DNA of 31,811 nt, taken from the IMG/VR virus record IMGVR_UViG_3300045107_000476, positions 1 through 31,811 of that record, one strand, 5' to 3'. Position numbers and translations under genes: made by a program. Numbering within the stretch: position 1 is the stretch's first letter; the number at the start of each line of letters is the position of its first letter. The notes under the pieces were generated by a model, which ran no database searches, was not told where the DNA came from, and was given only the letters and a program-made list of their open reading frames with translations. The stretch comes from a virus. This document shows, one piece after another, positions 20,790 to 27,782 of the stretch.

Positions 20790-22588
20790 GAAAAGAGCTC
20801 CTCGCTCGCGCGGAGCCCGCGAACCAATTCCAACGTGCGGAGCTTGCCGAGCGCGTTCGAAAAGCTGCTGCTGGTTTCGGAATAGCCGCTCTCCTGGGAC
20901 AACACGTCCTTCGGCACCTCGCTCGGGTAATGCTTGGTCAACACCTCGAGCAGCGCGCGCTCGGCTTTCCCGAGTTGCCCCATCCAGTGGGCGATGAGCG
21001 CGGCGCCCGTCGGCATCGGCTCGTAGGCCCCGAGCGCCTCGACGCCGGCCTCCGTCGCGCGGTTATCGTCCGTCGTGCCGACCATCAGGCCGCGAGAACG
21101 GAGCGCGCCGAGCGCGTTCGAGAACGAGCTGCTCTTGATCGAGTAGCCGGACAACACTGCCAACTGCGCACGCGACGAGGCTTTCGGCAGCCGCTGCACC
21201 GCGGCCGTCAGAATCGCGTGCTCGGCGCGGGCGAGTCCGCCGTCAGATACCTGGCGCGCCGGCCTCCCGCTCGTTGCCGGAGCAGAGGGAGGGGCAACCC
21301 GGCGCGCCAGTGGGCTCCGCGGTACGGCTGTCGTCGCTGTGGGGTGTATGGATGAAGGCTGAGGGCTGACCACTGCCAGTTTGTCGAGGACTTTCTGGAA
21401 ACCCTTGCCATCGACCAGCCGAGTGAAGGCGGCTGGCTGCCGATCGATCGCGGTGAGCATCGCCGTCGTGAAGTCGTCGATCCGTTCCTTGAACTCAGTC
21501 CGGATCAGGCCGCCGACGTTTCGGATGCTCTCTTCAATCCTCACAAGCAGCGCGCGATCGGCGTCGGTCAGAACCGGCTTCTCGACCGTTTGTCCTTTTT
21601 CGCGCATAAGATGCGCGCCTTTGGACAATTGCGCTTTCAGCTCGGCGATCTGCTTCCGGAGTTCGCGCGGGTCGTCGGCCTTGGCCTTCTCGATGGTGGC
21701 GGCGATCTTGACCTTCAACGCATCGAGGTCCACTTCCGCTCGCGTCTTCGGCGCCGCGATCTTGTCGCCCGCTTTCGGCGTCGCCGACGAGTCGAACGTC
21801 TCGCGCGCGCGAACGTGCACGCGCTGAAAGAGCTCGAGCCAGCCCGGCGACCAGAACCACGCCTCGCCGATCGCAAGTCCCGGCAATGACGCCATGAGCT
21901 CGTCCCGCTGCGCGGCCGTGCCGTAGACGTTCACCCACGCCTCGATCGCGTCGCGATCCTGCGGCGCGATCGTCCGGAGCACGATCAGCACTTCGACTTG
22001 CGTCAGGACGTTCTTGTTGAGGACCGCCGCACGCTGGGTGACCAGCATGAGTCCGAGGCCTCGCGCGCGACCGCGGCGGACCAGGTCCTCCATGGCGCCG
22101 AGCAGCCGCTGTTCGCCGGGCTGCGGGCGCTGCGGCGCGAATGCGTCGGCCTCGTCGACGATCAGCGTTACCGGCGCGCGGTTCTTGTGATACAGCGTCT
22201 CGGCGAAGTCGGTCATGAACCGGACCTGCTCGCCTTTGCGAAAGCGCGAGAGGTCGATAACGACGGACGCGCGTTGCTCGACGACGAACTCGGCCACCGT
22301 CGTGCCGGCGCTCACCTCGAGGGGCACGTCGCCGTGTTCGCCGCCCATCACCACGATCGGCAGCCCGGGCCGCTTGCCGTCGGCCGACGAACGCAGGCCG
22401 TGCCACACGCCGATCGGATCGACGATCACGACCTGGCGCCGGGCTTTGAGCAGTTCCTCGGCGAAGACGGCGGCGGTGTAGGTCTTGCCCACACCGCGCT
22501 TCGCCAGAACGGCGTACGTCTGCGTCTCGGGATTCGCACCAAGTGGAATCGAGAGGTCCTTCGCAAGGTGCAACGAGCGGACGGCCAT
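20786..22588 (-). CDS. HerA/FtsK-like ATPase with duplicated winged-helix C terminus
   Basis: A 600-residue protein starting at ATG 22588 (TGATG overlap). Walker A AKRGVGKT at 29-36, the HerA-type VVIVDPIGVWHG (53-64), Walker B LIVDEAD at 142-148, and a sensor segment LGLMLVTQRAAVLNKNVLTQ follow the HerA/FtsK order, so it would be a hexameric DNA translocase. The middle (about 320-430) is a helical, charged region. At the C terminus are two related winged-helix-like copies, about 452-510 and 539-597, both with SGYSIKSSSFSNALGALR or SGYSETSSSFSNALGKLR. FtsK uses a winged gamma domain to read DNA direction; this pair may do something similar. No HerA-partner nuclease NurA is seen. Confidence 0.85.
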   Translation of the reverse strand: MAVRSLHLAKDLSIPLGANPETQTYAVLAKRGVGKTYTAAVFAEELLKARRQVVIVDPIGVWHGLRSSADGKRPGLPIVVMGGEHGDVPLEVSAGTTVAEFVVEQRASVVIDLSRFRKGEQVRFMTDFAETLYHKNRAPVTLIVDEADAFAPQRPQPGEQRLLGAMEDLVRRGRARGLGLMLVTQRAAVLNKNVLTQVEVLIVLRTIAPQDRDAIEAWVNVYGTAAQRDELMASLPGLAIGEAWFWSPGWLELFQRVHVRARETFDSSATPKAGDKIAAPKTRAEVDLDALKVKIAATIEKAKADDPRELRKQIAELKAQLSKGAHLMREKGQTVEKPVLTDADRALLVRIEESIRNVGGLIRTEFKERIDDFTTAMLTAIDRQPAAFTRLVDGKGFQKVLDKLAVVSPQPSSIHPTATTAVPRSPLARRVAPPSAPATSGRPARQVSDGGLARAEHAILTAAVQRLPKASSRAQLAVLSGYSIKSSSFSNALGALRSRGLMVGTTDDNRATEAGVEALGAYEPMPTGAALIAHWMGQLGKAERALLEVLTKHYPSEVPKDVLSQESGYSETSSSFSNALGKLRTLELVRGLRASEELFS

Positions 22589-22857
22589 CAGCTCTCCTTC
22601 CGCCGAAGCGTCAGGTCGCCGGCGAGGTACGCCCGGATCTCGGTCAGATGCACGCGGCACCGTTCACGGTCCTCGCGCACGCCAGGCGTGAGCTCCGCCG
22701 CCGGCGTCTGGTCCAGCGCGCGCACGAACCGCGCGGCCCAGTATTCGGCGCGCCAGAGCAGATCGGTCGCGACGGACCGGTCAGCCGCGAGCTCGTCGAG
22801 CACCGCGGCGGCGGCGGCGTCACGCGAGACGGTCGATTCGGATGGTTGTGTAGTCAC
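22588..22857 (-). CDS. Small helical hypothetical protein
   Basis: An 89-residue protein from GTG 22857-22855 that overlaps the RusA-like gene by 38 bases and ends in a TGATG junction with the HerA-like gene. It is helical (RDAAAAAVLDELAADRSVAT, LLWRAEYWAARFVRALDQT, RVHLTEIRAYLAGDL). Its position makes it a likely partner of one of the neighbours. No motif or family recognised. Confidence 0.6.
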   Translation of the reverse strand: MTTQPSESTVSRDAAAAAVLDELAADRSVATDLLWRAEYWAARFVRALDQTPAAELTPGVREDRERCRVHLTEIRAYLAGDLTLRRKES

Positions 22858-23251
22858 GGCCTGTGGGGTCCTCCCTCAGCTCGCGCTCGACCCAACGACT
22901 CGCGTCGTCGTAAATCAGCCCCAGCGCCTTCAGGGCGTCGTAGAGCGGCTTGACGCAGAACGCCCGGTTGTCGTCGTCCTTCAACAGATTCCGCCGATGC
23001 GGCACCTCGCGGAGAATCGTGACGCGCCGGCGCTCCGGCCGCCGCTGTTCCCGGATCCGCCACTCCCCGTGGCTGTTGCGGATCGGCTCGGTCCGCTCGA
23101 TCAGGCTCCAGCTGCGCCAGTCACGCGGCGCGGCGGCGAGCAGCTCGAGCTCCCACTCGTTCCGGTCGCGGTGCCGCACGCTCCAGTGGTGCCCACGGTT
23201 CCGGTTTGGGGACTCGAGACGCCTGGGGATCCCGATGACGAGGCCCGCCTC
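22820..23251 (-). CDS. RusA-like Holliday-junction resolvase (5' end disrupted)
   Basis: The downstream frame encodes LVIGIPRRLESPNRNRGHHW near its start, a beta strand followed by the Asn-rich loop typical of RusA-like nucleases, then KDDDNRAFCVKPLYDALKAL with the three acidic residues that bind metal, and GLIYDDASRWVE. So it should cut four-way junctions during recombination. No ATG, GTG or TTG precedes the conserved strand in this frame. Adding one G to the GGG run at about 23243-23248 would join this frame to the upstream 99-residue frame, giving a 193-residue protein. An in-frame GTG at 23179 exists but would lose the conserved N-terminal strand. The listed left end is the extent of the open frame, not a proven start. 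Confidence 0.65.
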   Translation of the reverse strand, partial: EAGLVIGIPRRLESPNRNRGHHWSVRHRDRNEWELELLAAAPRDWRSWSLIERTEPIRNSHGEWRIREQRRPERRRVTILREVPHRRNLLKDDDNRAFCVKPLYDALKALGLIYDDASRWVERELREDPTGRDYTTIRIDRLA

Positions 23252-23400
23252 ACCTTCAAGGCTTCCTGAAGGAGTCGCTCTCGTTTCGCGATCGCGACGT
23301 GCGCTCGCCGCAGGCGATCCTTCGACGTCGTGCGCTTCAACACGCCGGCGTAATACGCGATCTCCCGCCGCAGCTGCTCGGGCGTCTTGATGTCGGCCAT
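23101..23400 (-). CDS. Short helical protein, probable N-terminal part of a frameshifted gene
   Basis: ATG 23400 opens a helical segment: MADIKTPEQLRREIAYYAGV, then a Lys/Arg-rich helix ending RERLLQEALKV. From about residue 50 the translation becomes Ser/Gly/Thr-rich and loses protein-like character, and here the RusA-like protein is encoded in another frame. So the real N-terminal product is about 50 residues, either a separate small protein or the N terminus of the RusA-like protein after a one-base correction. It follows the loader gene after 26 bases. Confidence 0.5.
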   Translation of the reverse strand: MADIKTPEQLRREIAYYAGVLKRTTSKDRLRRAHVAIAKRERLLQEALKVRRASSSGSPGVSSPQTGTVGTTGACGTATGTSGSSSCSPPRRVTGAAGA

Positions 23401-23426
23401 CCCTCTCCCCCTGCGACGCGCTCATC

Positions 23427-24113
23427 TCACCACCGGTCCGACAGGCGCTGATCGTCACCGCAGATCTCCGTCACTTCCCTCGCCTGGCCGGCGATCCGGC
23501 TCGCCAGGCGCTCATCGCCGTAAAACGTGGCGAGCTCCGACAGCCGCAGGTTCGACGTCCAGATCGTCCGTTTGCCCCGGTCGACGCGCTGGTCGTAGAG
23601 CGTCACCATCACGCGTCGCGAAAAATCACTCGCCGCCTCGGCGCCCGCGATGTCATCCAGACAGAGCGGGTCCGCCTCGAGGCACCGATCGATGAGGGCG
23701 TTTGCGTCGGCCCGCTTCTCCCCGTCGTCCATCCCCTGCAGCTGCAGGAGCATCAGGTACGGCACGCGGACGAACAGGCCGTTGACCTCGCCTGCATCGA
23801 AGGCTTCGTTCAGCAACGTGCACGCGAGCCGGGTCTTGCCGACGCCGACGCCGCCGACCAGGAACAGGTCCGACCGCTTGTGCGACAGCCACTCGTACGC
23901 GGCCTTGAGCGCCGGGGCATTCCCTGGCCACTCGCGGTAGTTGCCGAGGCGCGCCGCCTGAAACGTAAACGGCACACCCTCGGCCCAATTGCGTTGCTTC
24001 CGGACCCAGCAGTCGCAGCGCGTGGCGCGTGAGACGCCGTTCACCTCGATCGACTTCCAGCCGCTGCCGTCGCAGCGCTCACAGACCGGAGCCGCCGTTG
24101 CGTTTCTTCCCAT
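23427..24113 (-). CDS. DnaC/DnaI-like helicase loader
   Basis: A 228-residue AAA+ ATPase that would load the replicative helicase at the phage origin. The start ATG 24113 has a GGAGA site and lies in the last 35 bases of the initiator gene. The N terminus carries a zinc knuckle, CERC (11-14) and CDC (33-35), as DnaI and related loaders do. The ATPase core has Walker A GGVGVGKT at 87-94, Walker B LCLDDI at 150-155, the sensor-1 strand TIWTSNL, and a likely arginine finger in the ASRI stretch. Length matches the family. No replicative helicase gene is seen in the window, so it probably uses the host's. Confidence 0.9.
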   Translation of the reverse strand: MGRNATAAPVCERCDGSGWKSIEVNGVSRATRCDCWVRKQRNWAEGVPFTFQAARLGNYREWPGNAPALKAAYEWLSHKRSDLFLVGGVGVGKTRLACTLLNEAFDAGEVNGLFVRVPYLMLLQLQGMDDGEKRADANALIDRCLEADPLCLDDIAGAEAASDFSRRVMVTLYDQRVDRGKRTIWTSNLRLSELATFYGDERLASRIAGQAREVTEICGDDQRLSDRW

Positions 24114-25269
24114 CCTCGTCTCTCCTGATGAGCGCGTCGTATCGGCGCAGTTTCTCCGGCGTGGCCTGCACGCGACCGGCCGCAGCGTTCGGGCCGTTCG
24201 CCGCGCGGGCCGGTGACTTGGGCGCCGCGCTCGGGAAGGCCGCGGCGAAGTGCGCGCGCCAGAACTCGAACGGGCTATCGCCAATCGGCTGGTCGTCCGG
24301 GATCGCGTCGAGGACGCGGTCGTAAAACGCGCGCAGCGTGCGCTCGGCCGCCTGCTCGGTGCCGCCGACCTGGCGCACGAACTGGTGATGGAGCTGCAGC
24401 GGGACGCACACGCGGCCGCACGGCGCAAAGCACCGGAGGTGGTCGCGCGGCAGCTGCCCGTCGAGGGTCGAGGGGCCCAGGAGCGCCGGGTTCGTCCGCG
24501 GCCGCGGCGGGACGACGCCCATGAGCGGCAACCGGCTCGCCGGTGCCAGGCCTCGCGCGCGCGCGCGATCTGTGTGTGTGTCTTGATCGATCGAAGGAGA
24601 GATCTTGGTACTAACTACCGGATCGGTAGAAGGATCACCTAACAGTACATCGCGTTCTGTTACGTTCTGCCGTAACGTCCTGTTACGTTCTGGCTCGACG
24701 CCCTGAGAGGTTTCGCCCCGCTTGGCCTGGCGGTCGGCACGCCGTTTCCGGCCGCAGGGCACGCAGACGATCTGCAAGTTGTCGTCCTCGTCCGAGCCGC
24801 CGTCTTCCTTGGGCGTCTTCCGTTCGAGCTCCAATTGAAGGACCGAACCGCAACGGCAGCAACGAGATCCGTCTCGGTCGGCGATGCGTTGAAAGCGGCG
24901 CTCCCGGTAGTCCTGCTGGCGCTCGGCGTTCGTCTTCGCGTCGTGAAAACGTTTCGAGCGCCGGGCCAGCGACGGAAAGAGGACGAGACCTTTCGCCTGC
25001 CACAGCGTCTTGTCGATGTGACCGACTTCCGCACATTCCTGCAGCAATCGGTTCAAGTAGGTCACGGTGCTGCCCACCTGCCGTGCCATGTATTCCCGAT
25101 CGAATGGCTGTCCGCTCGTATCTACCGCCATACCCGGCTTCGCCCCCTTCCGCGCCACGAGGGCCCAGAGACGTACCAGCACGCCGACACCCCGGTTGTC
25201 GAACACCCGAACGAGTCGTTCAATCTTCGGGTCGCTGTCGAAGTAGACGTCGACCTCAATCCACCGCAC
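24079..25269 (-). CDS. Replication initiator / replisome organiser-like protein
   Basis: A 396-residue protein from GTG 25269. The first part (VDVYFDSDPKIERLVRVFDN, VGVLVRLWALVARKG, PFDREYMARQVG) follows the N-terminal winged-helix domain found in phage replisome organisers of the Lin1244/Lin1753 type. A middle segment has an HNH-like zinc pair (CCRCGS ... CVPCGRKRR at about 133-173), and a low-complexity linker separates this from a helical C-terminal part. It is followed directly by the DnaC-like loader, the classical order of an initiator gene. Within the gene (24657-24692) lie repeats that may be the origin, as in lambda O. Assignment rests on order and the N-terminal pattern; the zinc motif is unexplained. 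Confidence 0.75.
   Translation of the reverse strand: MRWIEVDVYFDSDPKIERLVRVFDNRGVGVLVRLWALVARKGAKPGMAVDTSGQPFDREYMARQVGSTVTYLNRLLQECAEVGHIDKTLWQAKGLVLFPSLARRSKRFHDAKTNAERQQDYRERRFQRIADRDGSRCCRCGSVLQLELERKTPKEDGGSDEDDNLQIVCVPCGRKRRADRQAKRGETSQGVEPERNRTLRQNVTERDVLLGDPSTDPVVSTKISPSIDQDTHTDRARARGLAPASRLPLMGVVPPRPRTNPALLGPSTLDGQLPRDHLRCFAPCGRVCVPLQLHHQFVRQVGGTEQAAERTLRAFYDRVLDAIPDDQPIGDSPFEFWRAHFAAAFPSAAPKSPARAANGPNAAAGRVQATPEKLRRYDALIRRDEDGKKRNGGSGL
24566..24653. other. AT-richer stretch beside the repeats, possible unwinding element
   Basis: Within the initiator gene this stretch is visibly less GC-rich than its surroundings, starting with a (TG)n run at 24569-24579 right after a (CG)n run, and including a 15-base palindrome CTACCG-GAT-CGGTAG at 24615-24629. 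Lying beside the repeats, it has the composition and place of a DNA-unwinding element. Inference only. Confidence 0.35.
24654..24694. repeat. Iteron-like direct repeats within the initiator gene
   Basis: CTGTTACGTTCTG occurs exactly at 24657-24669 and 24680-24692, 23 bases apart, each with near-matching flanks. Between them lies CCGTAACGTC, which contains the inverted core GTAACG, and a partial copy CGTTCTG just precedes at 24653-24659. Direct repeats inside an initiator gene are the pattern of lambda-type origins. Only two full copies are visible, so it is not certain. Confidence 0.5.
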
Positions 25270-25390
25270 GAGTCACGCCCCCTCGCTCAAGGATCCCGTC
25301 GACTCGAGGAGGGCCGGAGGGATCGCTCCCGTCCGGTTGGGGCGGCTTCACGCGCCACGCCCAGGCCTGGTCTGATCGCCGTGCTGTCAC
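25256..25390 (-). CDS. Candidate 44-residue protein
   Basis: In the space between the Rad50-like gene and the initiator, a frame opens at GTG 25390-25388, with GGAG six bases before it, and ends in TGA 25258-25256, overlapping the initiator start by 14 bases. It starts MTARRSDQAWAWRVKPPQPD and is Pro/Asp/Gly-rich. The ribosome site and overlap support it; no relatives are known to me. The remaining 86 bases (25391-25476) show nothing clear. Confidence 0.4.
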   Translation of the reverse strand: MTARRSDQAWAWRVKPPQPDGSDPSGPPRVDGILERGGVTRAVD

Positions 25391-25476
25391 CGTTCGCTCC
25401 GTTGGGGAATGCGCGCACCGCGGCGTCCTGGGTTGACGCGGCGGGCACGCGGGCCGTCGACTCGCCCCGCTCGTCT

Positions 25477-27552
25477 CTACGCGTGCGCCAGCGCCGGCTC
25501 GGCGACGCGGGTCAGTCCGTCCTTCAGTTCCAGCTTGTAAATCGCGACGTCGTCCGGCAGGCCGTCGGGCACCTCGTAACGCGCCGGTTCGGTCACCCCG
25601 AACACAATCTGCCCGGGCCAGCCCTCGACAACGTCCGACAAGACCTCGCGGTTGTCCTCGTCGAGCATATCGACCTCATCGATCGCGACGAACCAGAGGC
25701 CGGAGATCTCGGCGATCGCGAGCTGCAGGCAGAGCCCGACGCGCAACCGCTCGGATTTCGACAACTGTGTGAATTTCCGGCCGATGGCGGGCCCACCCTC
25801 GACCCGGACGCGGACCGTCCAGGGGTCGATCGTGAAGGACAAGGCGTACCCCCATTTCGAGAGCGCGGCGTTGACCTTCTGCTCGAAGGTGCCGCGGGCC
25901 TTCTCCAGCGCGTCGACGATCAGTCCCTTGGGCCCGAGCTTCGCGCAGAGCAGCTCCAGCCGGTCGACCTTCGCCTGGAGCGCCGTGCGTCCCTGGGCGC
26001 TCGCCAGATGCCGCGCCTGGTCGGCGTGCCAGGCCCGGACCTGCGCGACGAGCTGCTCGCCGCGCCTGATCCGCTCCTGCAGCGCCTCGAGGCCGACCGG
26101 CTCACTGATCTCACCGAGGTTCGCAATTTCGGTCGCGATCTCGGCGAGCTCGGCCAGGATGTTCGCCTGGCGCTCCTTGTCCTGCTGCAGGTGGCTGATG
26201 GACGCCTGGACTTCGGTCTTCCGCTTCCGGAGCTGCTCGAGCTGCCGCAGCGCGTCGCGCTCGGCGCGCAGGCGCTCCTCGGCTTCGGCCCGGCGCTCGC
26301 GCGCGCGCTGTTCGTCGGCCGACTTGGCTGCGCTGTCCTCGGCTTGGAGAAACGACAGGCGCCGGTCGTTCTCGCTGACCGACTTCTCGAGCGCCTTGAT
26401 CTCCTTCCGAATCGCCGCTAGCTTGCCGCGGAATTCCTTCGCTGGCGTCTGGCACGGGATCGAGCTGTCGAGGACGCAGCCCTTCGCGGGGTCGTGCCGG
26501 TCGATCCCGTCGACGGCCGCGGCGATCATGTTCAACCGGCCCCGTTCGTCGGCGAGCTTCACGCGCAGCGTGCCGATCTCCGTGGTGCGACCCGTCGCCA
26601 CATCATCCGCGGCCTCGGCGGCCGCTGGGGGCTCGGCGCTCGCGGGCTCCTCCACCGCGGCGCCGGCGTCGTCGCCCTCCATCAGCGCCAGCCGCTCTTC
26701 GATTTCATCGAGTGCGCTGTCGGGGTCGCCGTACCGCGCAATCCGGCCCTGCAGATCGTCGCGCTCGGTCGAGAGCGCCGCCTGGCGCTCGAGCAACGCC
26801 TCGCGCTTGCCGCGGGCCTCGGCGGTCGACGCGATCATCTCGCGCTCGGTCGCGCGCAGCGCCTCGAGATCGTGCTGCAGGTCCTCCACGGGCGGCGGCT
26901 CTTCCCCATCGAAGCCTTCCGGCGCCGGATACAGCACATGCTGATCGAGGTCGCGCTTCGCGTCCGTGCGTTCATCGAACACCCGCTTGTAGTGGCGCTC
27001 GCGCTCCTCGAGCGACAGCGGGCCGGCGATGTCGAACGGCTCCAGCTCCTCCGCCGGAATGCGCACGTCGAGCACGCCCATGATCAGATTCTTGGCGTCG
27101 CTGTGGTGCAGCTCGAGGAACGTCGGCGTGTCCAGGCACGCCGCGATCACGCCCTTCGTGGTGTGTAGCTTTTCGAAGAGCGCCGCCTGCTGTTCCTTGT
27201 TCGAACCCGTCCAGTCCTTGACCTTGAGGAAGACCTCGCGGCCGTTGGTCTGACGGACGATACGGCCGAAGTTCTCGATCTCGAGCTTCACGCCGAGGCC
27301 AACCGGCTTCGGGTCGCCCGGTCCACTGCCCTGCGTCAGGGCGGCGACGGCGCCCTCACGGACGATTTCGAGAATGTCGCGGTTGTTGCCGTCCAGGCCG
27401 CGCAGCTCGCCCGAGAGACCCCAGCGGAGCGCGTCGATCACGGTCGACTTGCCGGCATTGTTCGCACCCAGGATCTTGGTGCGCGGTTTCAGCACGAGCT
27501 TGGTGCGCTCGTGGCTGCGGAAGTTGACGAGCTCGATCGACTGGATCCTCAT
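25477..27552 (-). CDS. Rad50/SbcC-like SMC-type ATPase
   Basis: A 691-residue ABC-type ATPase with a coiled-coil arm. The N-terminal strand RIQSIELVNFRSHERTKLVL and Walker A GANNAGKST (29-37) are typical of Rad50/SbcC/RecN proteins, and the C-terminal part has the signature LSKSERL near 596 and Walker B FVAIDEVD near 620. Between are two long helical arms separated near residues 359-367 by Cys pairs (GCVLDSSIPCQ), in the place of the zinc hook but with seven rather than two residues between. Shorter than SbcC, it fits phage versions that clamp or process DNA ends. It would act with the Cas4/RecB-type nuclease encoded just upstream. Confidence 0.88.
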   Translation of the reverse strand: MRIQSIELVNFRSHERTKLVLKPRTKILGANNAGKSTVIDALRWGLSGELRGLDGNNRDILEIVREGAVAALTQGSGPGDPKPVGLGVKLEIENFGRIVRQTNGREVFLKVKDWTGSNKEQQAALFEKLHTTKGVIAACLDTPTFLELHHSDAKNLIMGVLDVRIPAEELEPFDIAGPLSLEERERHYKRVFDERTDAKRDLDQHVLYPAPEGFDGEEPPPVEDLQHDLEALRATEREMIASTAEARGKREALLERQAALSTERDDLQGRIARYGDPDSALDEIEERLALMEGDDAGAAVEEPASAEPPAAAEAADDVATGRTTEIGTLRVKLADERGRLNMIAAAVDGIDRHDPAKGCVLDSSIPCQTPAKEFRGKLAAIRKEIKALEKSVSENDRRLSFLQAEDSAAKSADEQRARERRAEAEERLRAERDALRQLEQLRKRKTEVQASISHLQQDKERQANILAELAEIATEIANLGEISEPVGLEALQERIRRGEQLVAQVRAWHADQARHLASAQGRTALQAKVDRLELLCAKLGPKGLIVDALEKARGTFEQKVNAALSKWGYALSFTIDPWTVRVRVEGGPAIGRKFTQLSKSERLRVGLCLQLAIAEISGLWFVAIDEVDMLDEDNREVLSDVVEGWPGQIVFGVTEPARYEVPDGLPDDVAIYKLELKDGLTRVAEPALAHA

Positions 27553-27782
27553 CGTCGTCCTGCCGTTTCCGGCGTCTGGATATCGGCCTTCGCCGTGATG
27601 CGATCAGCGAGATAACAACCGGTGATGCCCTTCACGAGGACCACCCAGTCACCGTGTGCCATCTGCCAGGGCGCCGACCGCGTGACCGTCTCGAGTAACG
27701 TGCCGTCGTCGCGCCGCACAAGCACCGGCGTGCCGATGGGCCACGCCGGCGCGGGCTTGGCGATGCGTCGCCGATGATTCAT
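27549..27782 (-). CDS. Small hypothetical protein
   Basis: A 77-residue protein overlapping both neighbours by four bases (ATGA). It starts with a basic patch (MNHRRRIAKPAPAWPIGTPV) and has a beta-like middle (VLVRRDDGTLLETVTR, GDWVVLVKGITG). This SH3-like pattern is found in small nucleic-acid-binding adaptors, but that is only a resemblance. It sits between the two recombination enzymes and may serve them. Confidence 0.6.
   Translation of the reverse strand: MNHRRRIAKPAPAWPIGTPVLVRRDDGTLLETVTRSAPWQMAHGDWVVLVKGITGCYLADRITAKADIQTPETAGRR

Noticed and set aside
24554-24579. Short (CG)n then (TG)n run as a repeat element
   Set aside because: It is a dinucleotide run within coding sequence; used only as part of the possible origin, not as an element by itself.
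24835-26421. 528-residue plus-strand frame
   Set aside because: Antisense to the Rad50-like and initiator genes; no domain can be recognised.
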